Positions 42,566-51,282 of a stretch of DNA of 64,000 nucleotides are shown in pieces. The DNA lies in assembly GCF_900115785.1 (NCBI RefSeq), contig NZ_FOYS01000004.1:248001-312000 (forward strand), read 5' to 3'. The notes beneath the pieces were generated by a model, which was not told where the DNA came from, searched no databases, and worked only from the letters and a program-made list of their open reading frames with translations. Position numbers and translations under genes: made by a program. Source of the stretch: Halogeometricum limi (GTDB lineage Archaea > Halobacteriota > Halobacteria > Halobacteriales > Haloferacaceae). Every line of letters starts with the position of its first letter. The stretch's first letter is position 1.

Positions 42566-45565
42566 GTGCCGGATGACGAGTCTCGCCCGACGCCGAGAGC
42601 GTCGCTTCCGACCGGTACGTCCAGTGCCGTCTTCTGCGTCGTACTGCTTGTCGGGTCGCTCTTGACACCACTCGGAGCGGTGGCAAGCGTCTCCGCGGCG
42701 GCCGGCACGTCGGTCGACGCCGCAGGTATCGACGGGGACTGGAGCAGCGTTTCCGACGCCCCGTGTACAGCCGAGTGTACCGCTCCACCCACGAAGCAGT
42801 TGTTCGGGTCGTCGAAGAACGGAGGTATAGAGCGCGTGAGCGTCGTCGACACGACCGACGAGGACAGCGACGGTGTGGTCTCGCAGTTCGACGTCGCCGT
42901 GACCGCCGACACCCGCATCGGAGGGGACGTGATGAACCCCGGAGACCCGGTCTTTCTGGTCACCGTCGGGGACGTGACGAAGCGGATGGAAGTCGCTCGC
43001 GGTCAGGGGACGTTCGACGTCGCCATCGATGCGAGCGAAGTCGCCGACGAGAGCGCACGTCTCACGGTGACGGTCGAGTTGGTAGACGACGACGTCGTCG
43101 GTCACGACGAGATAGACGACCACCGCACGTCTGTCCGCTACGAACCCACGAGTGCGGATACGCCGACACGGAAACGCGCGCTCCGAGGTATCGAGTGGCT
43201 GGAACCACAGTACGAGCAGTACCACGAGCAGTTCTTCAACAAAGAGTGGTGGTCCGGCAAGTCGGGCGAGGCGCTGAGAGAAGCGGCCCGTGCGGCCAAC
43301 CCCGTCCCGACGTCGCCCAAGGAGGGGGCGATGTACGCTCTGGAGAAACTGGGTAAACGCGCCGGAGAGAGCGCCGCCGGCGTCTGGACGGGGACGCAGG
43401 TCAGCGTCTGGTCCGGTATCGGCTTCTTCGACTCGAAGATGGCTCGCGTCCTCGGGATGACGAACGAGTACGGCGAGGGAGGATACGACGACTTCCGGCG
43501 AAAGCTCGACCGACTCCACCGAAATACGGAGCGAATCCAGCGAGCGGACTCGGAGGCGGAGCGACGAGAACTGTTCAGAGAGCGCGTTCGGCTCCTCGAA
43601 GACCTCTACCGGACCGAACAGCGATACAAACAGAACATCCGCCGGTCGATAGCCGACGGAAACGGCTTCGGCCTCGACGGTCCGTTCTGGGACTTCTGGG
43701 AGGTGAACCAACGAGATTACGAGTGGATGGAGAACGGATTCGAGAAGTTGGAAGCCGACTTGGAAGCGGACTACGCGTGGACGCAGATGTATCTGAATCC
43801 CGACGGAGAGAGCTACCAACCGCTCTCGGAAGCGGCTCGAACACCGGCCTCGACGTCACCCGACCCCCGTATCGAGTCGTTCGAGGTTCCGGAGACGGGA
43901 CGGGTCGGAGAGTCGGTCGAAGCCACCGTCACCGTGACGAACGACGGCGGGGACGCGCCGTACCAGACGGTCGCACTGGCGTTCCCGGACGTGAAGGGCG
44001 CCAGTTCGGTCGAAATCGTCGGCTCTGACTTCAGCGACGCGAAGTACGCGAAGGTGTACACCCGCGGGACCTCGGTCGGAGCGAAGTACGGCCAAGAGGA
44101 GACGCGACTCAACTACCCGCTCGCCGAGACCGGTGGGGCGTGGGACGCCGGAGAGACACACACGGTCCGAATCCGGTTCACACCACGGCGAACCGGGACG
44201 TACGAGGTGTACGCGAAGACCGTCGCACAGGACGGTGCCTGGTACCGCGATCCGGGGGTCGGTGAGACCGACGTCCGCGACCAACAGTCGGAGTTCGTGC
44301 GGTCGAAGACGGTGGCCGTGCGAACAGCGCCGACGAGTACGCCGCCGCCGGGTCCCAGCGAGTCCACCGTGACCGAGAGCGATACCCCCGCGTCCGGTCC
44401 CACGGAGACCGAGACGGGAATCTGGAGTACGTCGACGACTCTCCCCGACCGTGATACGGGAACCGCGACGCCGACGGCCACGCCTACCGCGACGCCGACG
44501 GCCACGCCTACCGCGACACCGACACCGACGCCTACCGCGACGCCGACGGCCACGCCTACCGCGACACCGACACCGACGCCTACCGCGACACCGACACCGA
44601 CGCCTACCGCGACGCCGACGCCTACCGCGATACCGACGGCCACGCCTACCGCGACACCGACGGCCACGCCCCGGTCGCAGGCGGAACCCGACGACAGAGC
44701 AGAGACGCACACGCTGACCGTCACGAAAGACGGCGCACCCGACGGCGTGGCGACGTACGAACTCTCCGTCGACGGTGACGTCTCGGCGAACGACGACTTC
44801 GAGGACACCATCGATGGCGACAGCGCCGAGGGTCGAGTCGGTCCGACGAGCGGAACCGACTCGGTCACGTTCACGGGGTCGATAACCTCGCTGTCCGTCG
44901 ACGGTAACGCGAACGTGTTCGTCGACGGAAAGCAGGTCCGGACGTCGCGGGTCGACGGAAGCGACGGGACAGCGACGCCGTCCGAGTCAGCGCCGTCCGA
45001 CGATGAGTCGGAGAGCGAACTGCCGAACACGCTCCGCGTGACGAAAGACGGCGCCGCGGACGGGCGAGTCTCTTTCAGCGTCACCGTGAGCGGTCGAACG
45101 GCCGCAGGCTCGGATTTCGAGCGGAACGACGACGCAGGAGGCCCGACTGCGAGCGGTAGTATGGGTCCAAAGTCGGGGACGGATACGGTCCGGTTCGCCG
45201 GCGACATCGTCTCGTTCTCGCTCGACGGCGACGCGACGGTATACGTGAACGGCGACCGAGTCGACCCCGGGTCGCTCGGAGCCGAGAGCGACGACTCCGA
45301 GAGCGAGTCGTCCACTCACGTCCTGACGATAACGAAAGACGGCGCGCCCGACGGCGTGGCGACGTACGAACTCTCCGTCGACGGGAGTCTCTCGGCGAAC
45401 GACGACTTCGAGGACACCATCGACGGCATCACGGCGAGTGGGCGGGTCGGCCCCGAGAGCGGAACCGACTCGGTCACCTTCACCGGCGACATCACCTCGT
45501 TTGCGCTCTCCGGCGATGCGACCGTCTATCTCGACGGTGAGGAGGTGGACCCCGAAGAGCTCTGA
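42566..45565 (+). CDS. Large secreted protein with Thr-Pro linker and three C-terminal repeats
   Basis: A 999-residue protein from a GTG (42566) preceded by GGGGAG. A signal peptide is clear (SSAVFCVVLLVGSLLTPLGAVASVSAA). Residues about 60-180 form an Ig-like beta domain. Residues 190-430 are helical and rich in charged and aromatic residues. About 435-570 is a CARDB-like beta domain (VEATVTVTNDGGDAPYQTVAL). A threonine-proline linker follows at 633-702. Three related beta repeats of about 80 residues end the protein (KDGAPDGVATYELSVDG type). There is no C-terminal anchor or catalytic motif that I can recognise. The function is unknown; a surface or matrix role is likely. Confidence 0.85.
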   Translation: MPDDESRPTPRASLPTGTSSAVFCVVLLVGSLLTPLGAVASVSAAAGTSVDAAGIDGDWSSVSDAPCTAECTAPPTKQLFGSSKNGGIERVSVVDTTDEDSDGVVSQFDVAVTADTRIGGDVMNPGDPVFLVTVGDVTKRMEVARGQGTFDVAIDASEVADESARLTVTVELVDDDVVGHDEIDDHRTSVRYEPTSADTPTRKRALRGIEWLEPQYEQYHEQFFNKEWWSGKSGEALREAARAANPVPTSPKEGAMYALEKLGKRAGESAAGVWTGTQVSVWSGIGFFDSKMARVLGMTNEYGEGGYDDFRRKLDRLHRNTERIQRADSEAERRELFRERVRLLEDLYRTEQRYKQNIRRSIADGNGFGLDGPFWDFWEVNQRDYEWMENGFEKLEADLEADYAWTQMYLNPDGESYQPLSEAARTPASTSPDPRIESFEVPETGRVGESVEATVTVTNDGGDAPYQTVALAFPDVKGASSVEIVGSDFSDAKYAKVYTRGTSVGAKYGQEETRLNYPLAETGGAWDAGETHTVRIRFTPRRTGTYEVYAKTVAQDGAWYRDPGVGETDVRDQQSEFVRSKTVAVRTAPTSTPPPGPSESTVTESDTPASGPTETETGIWSTSTTLPDRDTGTATPTATPTATPTATPTATPTPTPTATPTATPTATPTPTPTATPTPTPTATPTPTAIPTATPTATPTATPRSQAEPDDRAETHTLTVTKDGAPDGVATYELSVDGDVSANDDFEDTIDGDSAEGRVGPTSGTDSVTFTGSITSLSVDGNANVFVDGKQVRTSRVDGSDGTATPSESAPSDDESESELPNTLRVTKDGAADGRVSFSVTVSGRTAAGSDFERNDDAGGPTASGSMGPKSGTDTVRFAGDIVSFSLDGDATVYVNGDRVDPGSLGAESDDSESESSTHVLTITKDGAPDGVATYELSVDGSLSANDDFEDTIDGITASGRVGPESGTDSVTFTGDITSFALSGDATVYLDGEEVDPEEL
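44462..44670 (+). repeat. Tandem repeat coding Thr-Pro-Thr-Ala linker
   Basis: Imperfect tandem copies of 12-, 18- and 24-base units built from CGACGGCCACGCCTACCG-type blocks. They encode (ATPT)n and (PT)n. Such linkers separate domains of extracellular haloarchaeal proteins and are likely O-glycosylated. Unit purity suggests recent slippage and possible copy-number variation between strains. Confidence 0.85.
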
Positions 45566-45575
45566 GGCGGTTCTG

Positions 45576-46232
45576 TCACGCCCTCGTCCGGTCGAACCGC
45601 GTCGTGAGAGCCGAAACGACGTCGGTCAGTTGCGGACTTCCCCACGTCGCGACGACGACGGCCCCCGCCGTGTCGAACAGCAAGTCGAGCATCGTGTCGC
45701 CGAGGCCGTACTGCGTCAGGACCGACCCGACGCCCAATCGCGCCGCCGTCAGCGAGATGAGGAACTCGATGACCTCCCAGAAGACGCCGAACGCGAGGGT
45801 GAACGTGAGGATGAAGACGAACATGAAGCGCGGGGGGAGGTGGACGGAGTCGCTGTGCAGGTCGAACGCCCGTGCGGTCGAGTACCCCGTCGCGGCGACG
45901 ATGCTGGCCGAGAGCGCGTGCGTGAGGTGGTCCCACCACCAGACGCTCGTGTAGGGGGTGCCCACGACGGGAAGCGCGATGGTGCCGAGGGCGTGGAGGA
46001 AGACGGCCGACGTTATCCACAGCGTCAGGCCGGCGTCCATCGGGATGCCGTGGTCGCGTTCGAGCGTCGCGGGCAGGAAGGTGACGGCGAAGCCGACGCT
46101 GGCGTTGACGAAGACGCCGCCGTTTCTGGTGACGAGGCCGACGACGACCATCACCCCGAGGAGCACCTGCATCACCCGCGTGGTCTGTCGCTGCCGGCGG
46201 GTCGAGATGTGGAGAACGTCGCGTATCTTCAC
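45576..46232 (-). CDS. Multi-helix membrane protein, second of a pair
   Basis: A 218-residue protein from a GTG (46232) with five or six membrane helices and conserved aspartate, histidine and glutamate positions inside or near them (WWWDHLTHALSASIVAATGYS, FGVFWEVIEFLI, GLGDTMLDLLFDTAGAVV). The GTG overlaps the stop of the upstream membrane gene by 4 bases. I recognise no enzyme family with confidence; the intramembrane D-H and W-E-x2-E patterns resemble DUF2238-like proteins. Confidence 0.8.
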   Translation of the reverse strand: MKIRDVLHISTRRQRQTTRVMQVLLGVMVVVGLVTRNGGVFVNASVGFAVTFLPATLERDHGIPMDAGLTLWITSAVFLHALGTIALPVVGTPYTSVWWWDHLTHALSASIVAATGYSTARAFDLHSDSVHLPPRFMFVFILTFTLAFGVFWEVIEFLISLTAARLGVGSVLTQYGLGDTMLDLLFDTAGAVVVATWGSPQLTDVVSALTTRFDRTRA

Positions 46233-46906
46233 TCGTCGCTCACCTCGTCGTCGGACAGCGGAAACGGCCTCGCGCCGGCGTCGCCCTCGGGAATACGGCG
46301 ACGGAGGCGCGCGCGCCGACGGAAGTAGTACTCGAAGAGGACGCCGGCGAAGAGACCGGCGACCGTCGCGGCGACGAAGTCCCACATCAACGCCTCTTCG
46401 ATGACTGCTTCGGGGCGTCCATCGAACAGGAACGACGTGCCGAGGAGGATGTCCGAGAGCCACCGCACGACGGCCCAGACGCCCGCGGCGGCCATCGTCG
46501 TGACGACGACGAACGCGACGGCGAACGAGTGGTTCATGCGGACGGCCGTGAACACGTCGAGTTCGACGGCGACGAGGAGGGCGACGGCGGCGACGGCGAG
46601 GAACGTGGTGACGCGACCGGTGAACGTCATCCCGCCCACCGTCTCGCCGGCGACGAGTGCGCGACCGATGAGGGGAAGCGACGCGAGGAAAAGCACCTCC
46701 CACGGGAGCATCGACGTGGGGTCGCGGCGGGCGACGGCCGGAACGACGGCGACGGCGACGACGGCCAACGTGAACCCGGCCCACTGGAGTTCACCGTCGA
46801 CGAACTGACCGACGGCGGTAGCGACGAGAAAGAGAACGAGGAGCCACCCGAGGGCGGTGTTGAGGCGTCTGCTCTCGACGGCGCTGTGCAACCCGGTCTG
46901 TGACAT
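46229..46906 (-). CDS. Multi-helix membrane protein, first of a pair
   Basis: A 225-residue protein with about six membrane helices. It shares the general layout of its downstream partner, including acidic residues near a helix (EEALMWDFVAATVAGLFAGVLFEYYF), suggesting distant paralogy. It ends in a basic then acidic cytoplasmic tail. The function is unknown. The 4-base overlap with the next gene suggests that they form one complex. Confidence 0.8.
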   Translation of the reverse strand: MSQTGLHSAVESRRLNTALGWLLVLFLVATAVGQFVDGELQWAGFTLAVVAVAVVPAVARRDPTSMLPWEVLFLASLPLIGRALVAGETVGGMTFTGRVTTFLAVAAVALLVAVELDVFTAVRMNHSFAVAFVVVTTMAAAGVWAVVRWLSDILLGTSFLFDGRPEAVIEEALMWDFVAATVAGLFAGVLFEYYFRRRARLRRRIPEGDAGARPFPLSDDEVSDE

Positions 46907-46957
46907 ACCGACGCGTAGGAGTGCAAGAACAAAAACGGTTCGCGCGACGCGCGTCGC

Positions 46958-47302
46958 TCAGCGCGCTTCGGGCAGGACCACGTCGTACTCGCCGGTGTCC
47001 GCGTCGTCGACGCCGATGACCGCCCACTCGTACGACGGGTCGGCGTCGGTGAGTCGACTGCGAAGGTCCCCTGCGGTGTCTTTCCACGTGACGAAACAGC
47101 GGAGTGGATACTCTCGTGTTCGGCCGCCGTCCGCGAGTGCGCGCCGACCGCGCAACTTCGTGTCGGTGCCGACGACGGTCACCTGAACGGTCCGCCACTT
47201 CCGCTCGGCGACGAACTCCGGTCCGTCGCCCGAGACGGTGTAGCCGAGCCGACTGAATATCGACCGAGCTTCCTCCGACGGAGGCATGCTGACAGGGGGC
47301 AT
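46958..47302 (-). CDS. DUF7116-like small haloarchaeal protein
   Basis: A 114-residue protein beginning MPPVSMPPSEEARSIFSRLGYTVS, followed by FVAERKWRTVQVTVV and a C-terminal AVIGVDDADTGEYDVVLP. This pattern resembles a conserved haloarchaeal family (DUF7116) of unknown function. The ATG at 47302 matches relatives; a second in-frame ATG at 47287 and an upstream start at 47353 are alternatives. Confidence 0.75.
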   Translation of the reverse strand: MPPVSMPPSEEARSIFSRLGYTVSGDGPEFVAERKWRTVQVTVVGTDTKLRGRRALADGGRTREYPLRCFVTWKDTAGDLRSRLTDADPSYEWAVIGVDDADTGEYDVVLPEAR

Positions 47303-47404
47303 GTACCCTACGATACCACCGGACGTGTGATAAAGATTGGCACGGATTGTCACCTCGTAAGAATGTCTCTCATATGACGTCTCTTCGGCCGAGGGACGCG
47401 TCGA

Positions 47405-47656
47405 CTACTCGTGGGCCGCGTCCCACTCGTCCGGTTTGCGGATGTTGCCGCAGACGTTGCACTCGACGCGTCCCATCGTGTCCATCGCGGTGTCCAGCGA
47501 GTCACAGTTACCACAGAAGTAACCCCATCGAGTCTCGCGGTTCTCGGTGACGTACACGACGAAGAACGGGCCCTTCGCGCCTCGTTCGCCCTCGCTGCGG
47601 TCGACGTACACCGTCTTCCCGCGGTCGGTCTCGACGTCTTCGAGTTCGACAGCCAT
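47405..47656 (-). CDS. DUF5816 zinc-ribbon protein
   Basis: An 83-residue protein with two CxxC knuckles (GYFCGNCDS and ECNVCGNI) after a beta hairpin (FFVVYVTENRETRWGYF). It fits the haloarchaeal DUF5816 family of unknown function. Confidence 0.8.
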   Translation of the reverse strand: MAVELEDVETDRGKTVYVDRSEGERGAKGPFFVVYVTENRETRWGYFCGNCDSLDTAMDTMGRVECNVCGNIRKPDEWDAAHE

Positions 47657-47727
47657 GGGCGTCGTTCGCCCCCGTGGTGGTTTATCCTGTCGCTACCGTC
47701 GCCGTCACGCTCTCCGTCGTCCGGCGC

Positions 47728-48093
47728 TTACGTCCGGAACGACTCGCCGCACCCGCACTCGCTCACGACGTTCGGGTTCTGGACGTGAAAACCCGCACCC
47801 TGCAGACCGCCCTCGAACTCCAGCGTCGACCCGCCGATGTAGTTCTGACTCGCCGGGTCGACGAACACGCGAAGCCCGTTCTGTTCGACGATTGCGTCGT
47901 CGTCCTCGGGTTCGTGGTCGAACCGCATCCCGTAGGACAGGCCCGCACAGCCGCCCTGTTGGACGAACAGGCGCAGACCAGCCACGTCGAGGTCCATACC
48001 TTCGGACTCCATCAGTCGGAGCGCCTCCGACGCGGCCGATTCCGTCACCGTCACGGCCGTGTCGGTCCCGCCGTCGACCGTCTCGGTACTCAT
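47728..48093 (-). CDS. A-type iron-sulfur carrier (HesB/IscA family)
   Basis: A 121-residue A-type carrier with the three conserved cysteines, in GGCAGLSYG and the C-terminal SECGCGESF. The core SEAALRLM-like helix is present near residue 20. It transfers Fe-S clusters to apoproteins. The ATG at 48093 gives MSTETVDGG; an upstream in-frame codon adds seven residues. Confidence 0.93.
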   Translation of the reverse strand: MSTETVDGGTDTAVTVTESAASEALRLMESEGMDLDVAGLRLFVQQGGCAGLSYGMRFDHEPEDDDAIVEQNGLRVFVDPASQNYIGGSTLEFEGGLQGAGFHVQNPNVVSECGCGESFRT

Positions 48094-48135
48094 GCGTATC
48101 TGTACCAGATACACCCTGTTAACGTTGGCGCCGAT

Positions 48136-48909
48136 TCACTCGCTTGTCTCGATCGGTCGGACCGCCGAGCCGACGACTTCTCCAGCCGTGCCACCGTCGT
48201 CAGAGACGCTCACGTCCACGAATCCGGCCGATTCGAGCGTCTCTTCGATGCTCTCGGCGTCGTCGACGCGGAACGGGAGGCGTTCGGAGGTGACGCCCAC
48301 CTCGCCGGTGCGCAGGTCGGTGACCCGGTAGTCCGCGTGGACCACCGGCGGCCGTCGCGCGACGTCGACGGAGCGTTCGAGGACGTATCTGGCGGTCCGG
48401 TACGTCTCCACGCCGGACGTGGCGGCCGCCTGCGGGTCCGAGAGCGCGTCGAAGACGAAGAGACCGCCCGGCCGGAGCGTCGCGTACGCCGCCTCGGACA
48501 GCGCCGAGAGCGGCCGGTTCGCCCCGAGATGTTCGAACGAACACACCGCGTCGAACGCGGCGCGAAGCGGCGGACGCGCCGGGTCGCCGCAGACGACGGA
48601 CCCGCCGCGCGCGGCGGCGAACGCGAGCAGTCCGGGGGCACTGTCGACGCCGACGGCGTCGTACTCGTCGTCGAGTCGAGAGAGGAGCGTCCCCGTCCCA
48701 CACCCGAACTCGGCGACGCGTTCGACGTCCGCGGGGAGGGTGCGCCGGAGCAGGTCGAACCGCGCGTCGGTCCGCCGGTCTTCGGCCTCCGTGACGGCGA
48801 GACGCGCCTGCAACGGGGCGAGCGTCGTCGTCACCGAATGCGCCGCGTCCGGGTCCGAGACGACGCGCGCACAGGCGTCGGCGAATGACGGCGGGCGGGG
48901 ACGAGGCAT
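48136..48909 (-). CDS. Class I SAM-dependent methyltransferase
   Basis: A 257-residue methyltransferase with motif I AEFGCGTGTLLSRL, the acidic motif II in VGVDSAPGLLAFA and CSFEHLGAN-type loop (DAVCSFEHLGA). The first 60 residues are a variable N-terminal lid. It starts immediately after hisD (one-base spacing), so co-transcription is likely. The substrate is unknown; the histidine link may be only positional. Confidence 0.9.
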   Translation of the reverse strand: MPRPRPPSFADACARVVSDPDAAHSVTTTLAPLQARLAVTEAEDRRTDARFDLLRRTLPADVERVAEFGCGTGTLLSRLDDEYDAVGVDSAPGLLAFAAARGGSVVCGDPARPPLRAAFDAVCSFEHLGANRPLSALSEAAYATLRPGGLFVFDALSDPQAAATSGVETYRTARYVLERSVDVARRPPVVHADYRVTDLRTGEVGVTSERLPFRVDDAESIEETLESAGFVDVSVSDDGGTAGEVVGSAVRPIETSE

Positions 48910-50202
48910 CTACTCGTCGTCCGCGAAGCGGGCGCGGACGCTCTCGGCGTGCGCCTCCAACCCTTCGGCCTCGGCCAGCGTCGTGATGGTGTCCGAGAGG
49001 TCAGAGAGGGCGCTCTCGTCCAGTCGCTGGACCGTCGACGACCGGAGGAACGTCTCCACGGAGAGGCCGCCGTAGCGCTTCGCACCGCCGGAGGTGGGGA
49101 GGACGTGGTTCGTTCCCGAGGCGTAGTCGCCGGCCGCGACGGGCGTGTGCGGCCCGAGGAAGACGCTCCCGGCGTTCGAGATGCGGTCTAAGAGCGCCTC
49201 GTCGTCGTCGGCCTGAATCGACAGGTGTTCGGCGGCGTACTCCTCGGCGAACAGGACGGCCTCGGACATCGACCGCGCCAGCAAGACGCCGGAGGCGTCG
49301 TTCTCGAACGCGTCGCGGACGGTGTCGGCGCGTTCGCGGCCCTCGACCTGCCGTTCGACGGCGTCGACGACGGCGGCGGCCGTCTCGGCGTCGTCGGTGA
49401 CGGCGACGACGGAGGCGTTCGGGTCGTGTTCGGCCTGCGCCACCAGGTCGGCGGCGACGTACTCCGGTTCCGCCGTCTCGTCGGCGACGACGAGAACCTC
49501 GGACGGTCCGGCGAGGAAGTCGATGTCGACGTCGCCGCGGACTTCAGCCTTCGCCGCCGTCACCCACTTGTTGCCCGGCCCGACGACTTTCTGCACCGCT
49601 TTCACCGTCTCCGTCCCGTAGGCGAGTGCGGCGATGCCCTGCGCGCCGCCGACGCTGTATATCCGGTCCGCGCCGGCGACGTGCGCCGCCGCGAGCGTGA
49701 TGGGGTTCATCGGGTCGGCGGGCGGCGTGGCGACGGCGACGTGTTCGACGCCCGCAACCTTCGCGGGGACGACGCCCATGAGGACGCTGGAGGGGTACGC
49801 CGCCGTCCCGCCGGGCGCGTAGACGCCGACGCGTTCGAGGGGGCGGAACCGACGGCCGAGTTCGCGTGTTCCGGGACCGCCGAACTCCTCGCGCCAGTCT
49901 TCGGGGAGTTGTCGCTCGTGGAACTCGCGGACGTTCTCGGCCGCCGCCTCGATGGCCGCGATGACGTCGTCGTCCACCTTCTCGTAGGCGCGTTCGGCGT
50001 CGTCGGTCACGTCGATGTTGCCGACTTCTACGCCGTCGAACTCGCGGCAGAAGTTCCTGACCGCGACGTCGCCCTCCTCGTGGACCCGCGAGACGATGTC
50101 GCGAACGTCCGACCGCACTTCGGCGACGCCCGCGTCCCGTTCGAAGAACGCCCGGCGTTCGTCCGGCGAGAGTTCGGCCACGTCCCGAACGTCGAGTTGC
50201 AT
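48910..50202 (-). CDS. hisD: Histidinol dehydrogenase
   Basis: This 430-residue enzyme performs the last two steps of histidine biosynthesis (histidinol to histidine, NAD-dependent). Signatures are GVYAPGGTAAYPSSVLM, GPGNKWVTAAK, DFLAGPSEVLVVAD and AEHLSIQ, and ASGTNHVLPTSGGA, with zinc-ligand and catalytic histidines and glutamate in place. The ATG at 50202 (MQLDVRDVAELSPDERRAF) is the family start. The nearest his partners are outside the window, as is usual in haloarchaea with scattered his genes. Confidence 0.96.
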   Translation of the reverse strand: MQLDVRDVAELSPDERRAFFERDAGVAEVRSDVRDIVSRVHEEGDVAVRNFCREFDGVEVGNIDVTDDAERAYEKVDDDVIAAIEAAAENVREFHERQLPEDWREEFGGPGTRELGRRFRPLERVGVYAPGGTAAYPSSVLMGVVPAKVAGVEHVAVATPPADPMNPITLAAAHVAGADRIYSVGGAQGIAALAYGTETVKAVQKVVGPGNKWVTAAKAEVRGDVDIDFLAGPSEVLVVADETAEPEYVAADLVAQAEHDPNASVVAVTDDAETAAAVVDAVERQVEGRERADTVRDAFENDASGVLLARSMSEAVLFAEEYAAEHLSIQADDDEALLDRISNAGSVFLGPHTPVAAGDYASGTNHVLPTSGGAKRYGGLSVETFLRSSTVQRLDESALSDLSDTITTLAEAEGLEAHAESVRARFADDE

Positions 50203-50308
50203 ACCTCGCGGTTCGACACGAGTCGGTAAGGACGTTCCGAAACCCGTCACCGCCGCGCCGGCCGCCCCGCGACAGGATTGATGTATCGGGCGCGCGTCAC
50301 CGCAGACG

Positions 50309-51091
50309 ATGACTCCCGCCCCGGTTCGCGTGCTGAGTTTCAACGTCCGCTACGACACCGACGACGACGGCCCGGACGCGTGGCCGCACCGCCGCGACGC
50401 CGTCATCAGCCTGCTCCGGTACCACCGTCCCGACGTCGTCTGCCTGCAGGAACCGCTGAACCACCAACTCGACGCGGTTCGCGAGGCGCTCGACGACTTC
50501 GCGTGGGTCGCCGTCTCCCGAACCGGTGGGGAAGACGTGACCGGCGTCACGAACGAGTACGTCCCCGTCGGCTACGACACCACCCGCTTCTCGCTGGAAG
50601 ACGACGAGACGTTCTGGCTGTCGGAGACGCCGGAGCAACCGGCCAGCGTCGGGTGGGACGCCGACCTACCGCGCATCCTCTCTCGCGCGACGCTCACCGA
50701 GGACGACTCCGGAGAGCGGTTCCACGTGGCGAGTATCCACCTCGACCGGAAAGGGGAGACGGCACGCGTCGAGGGAGCCCGCACGGCCTGCGACCGACTC
50801 GGCGAGTTGGACGGCCCCGTGGTCCTCGCGGGCGACTGTAACTCGACGCCGGGGTCGGCCCCCTACGAGGTGTTCACCGACTCGTTCGACGACGCGCGCG
50901 ACGTCGCCGAACTCGGTCACCACGGCCCGGAGAAGACGATGCACGAGTTCTCCGGCGACCCGACGGAGCGAATCGACTACGTGTTCGTTCGGGACTGCGA
51001 CGTGCGCATCCACGCGACGCTCCCCGACCACACCGACCGGGGCTACCCCTCCGATCACTTCCCCGTCGTCGCCGACGTGATTCCCACCTGA
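50309..51091 (+). CDS. Endonuclease/exonuclease/phosphatase family protein
   Basis: A 260-residue EEP-superfamily hydrolase. Motifs are VLSFNVRYDT, the metal-binding CLQEPL glutamate, VASIHLDR, GDCNSTPGSAPY and the C-terminal GYPSDHFPVVAD histidine. It has no signal peptide. Relatives include phosphodiesterases and sphingomyelinase-like enzymes; the substrate is unknown. Divergent from hisD. Confidence 0.92.
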   Translation: MTPAPVRVLSFNVRYDTDDDGPDAWPHRRDAVISLLRYHRPDVVCLQEPLNHQLDAVREALDDFAWVAVSRTGGEDVTGVTNEYVPVGYDTTRFSLEDDETFWLSETPEQPASVGWDADLPRILSRATLTEDDSGERFHVASIHLDRKGETARVEGARTACDRLGELDGPVVLAGDCNSTPGSAPYEVFTDSFDDARDVAELGHHGPEKTMHEFSGDPTERIDYVFVRDCDVRIHATLPDHTDRGYPSDHFPVVADVIPT

Positions 51092-51282
51092 CCGGTCGAC
51101 CGAATCGGCAAGCAGCCTTTTTAGTGCGTGTGAGAAAGAGATGGATATATCTTCGTGCCGTGACGGTTCGAGCGTGAGACTCGGTCGGTCGATTCGGCGG
51201 GCGGCCGTGGGCGAAGTCGGCGTCGACGAACTCGGAACATGAACTCAAGCGAACACACACCGCAGTCACAGAGCCGTATCGC

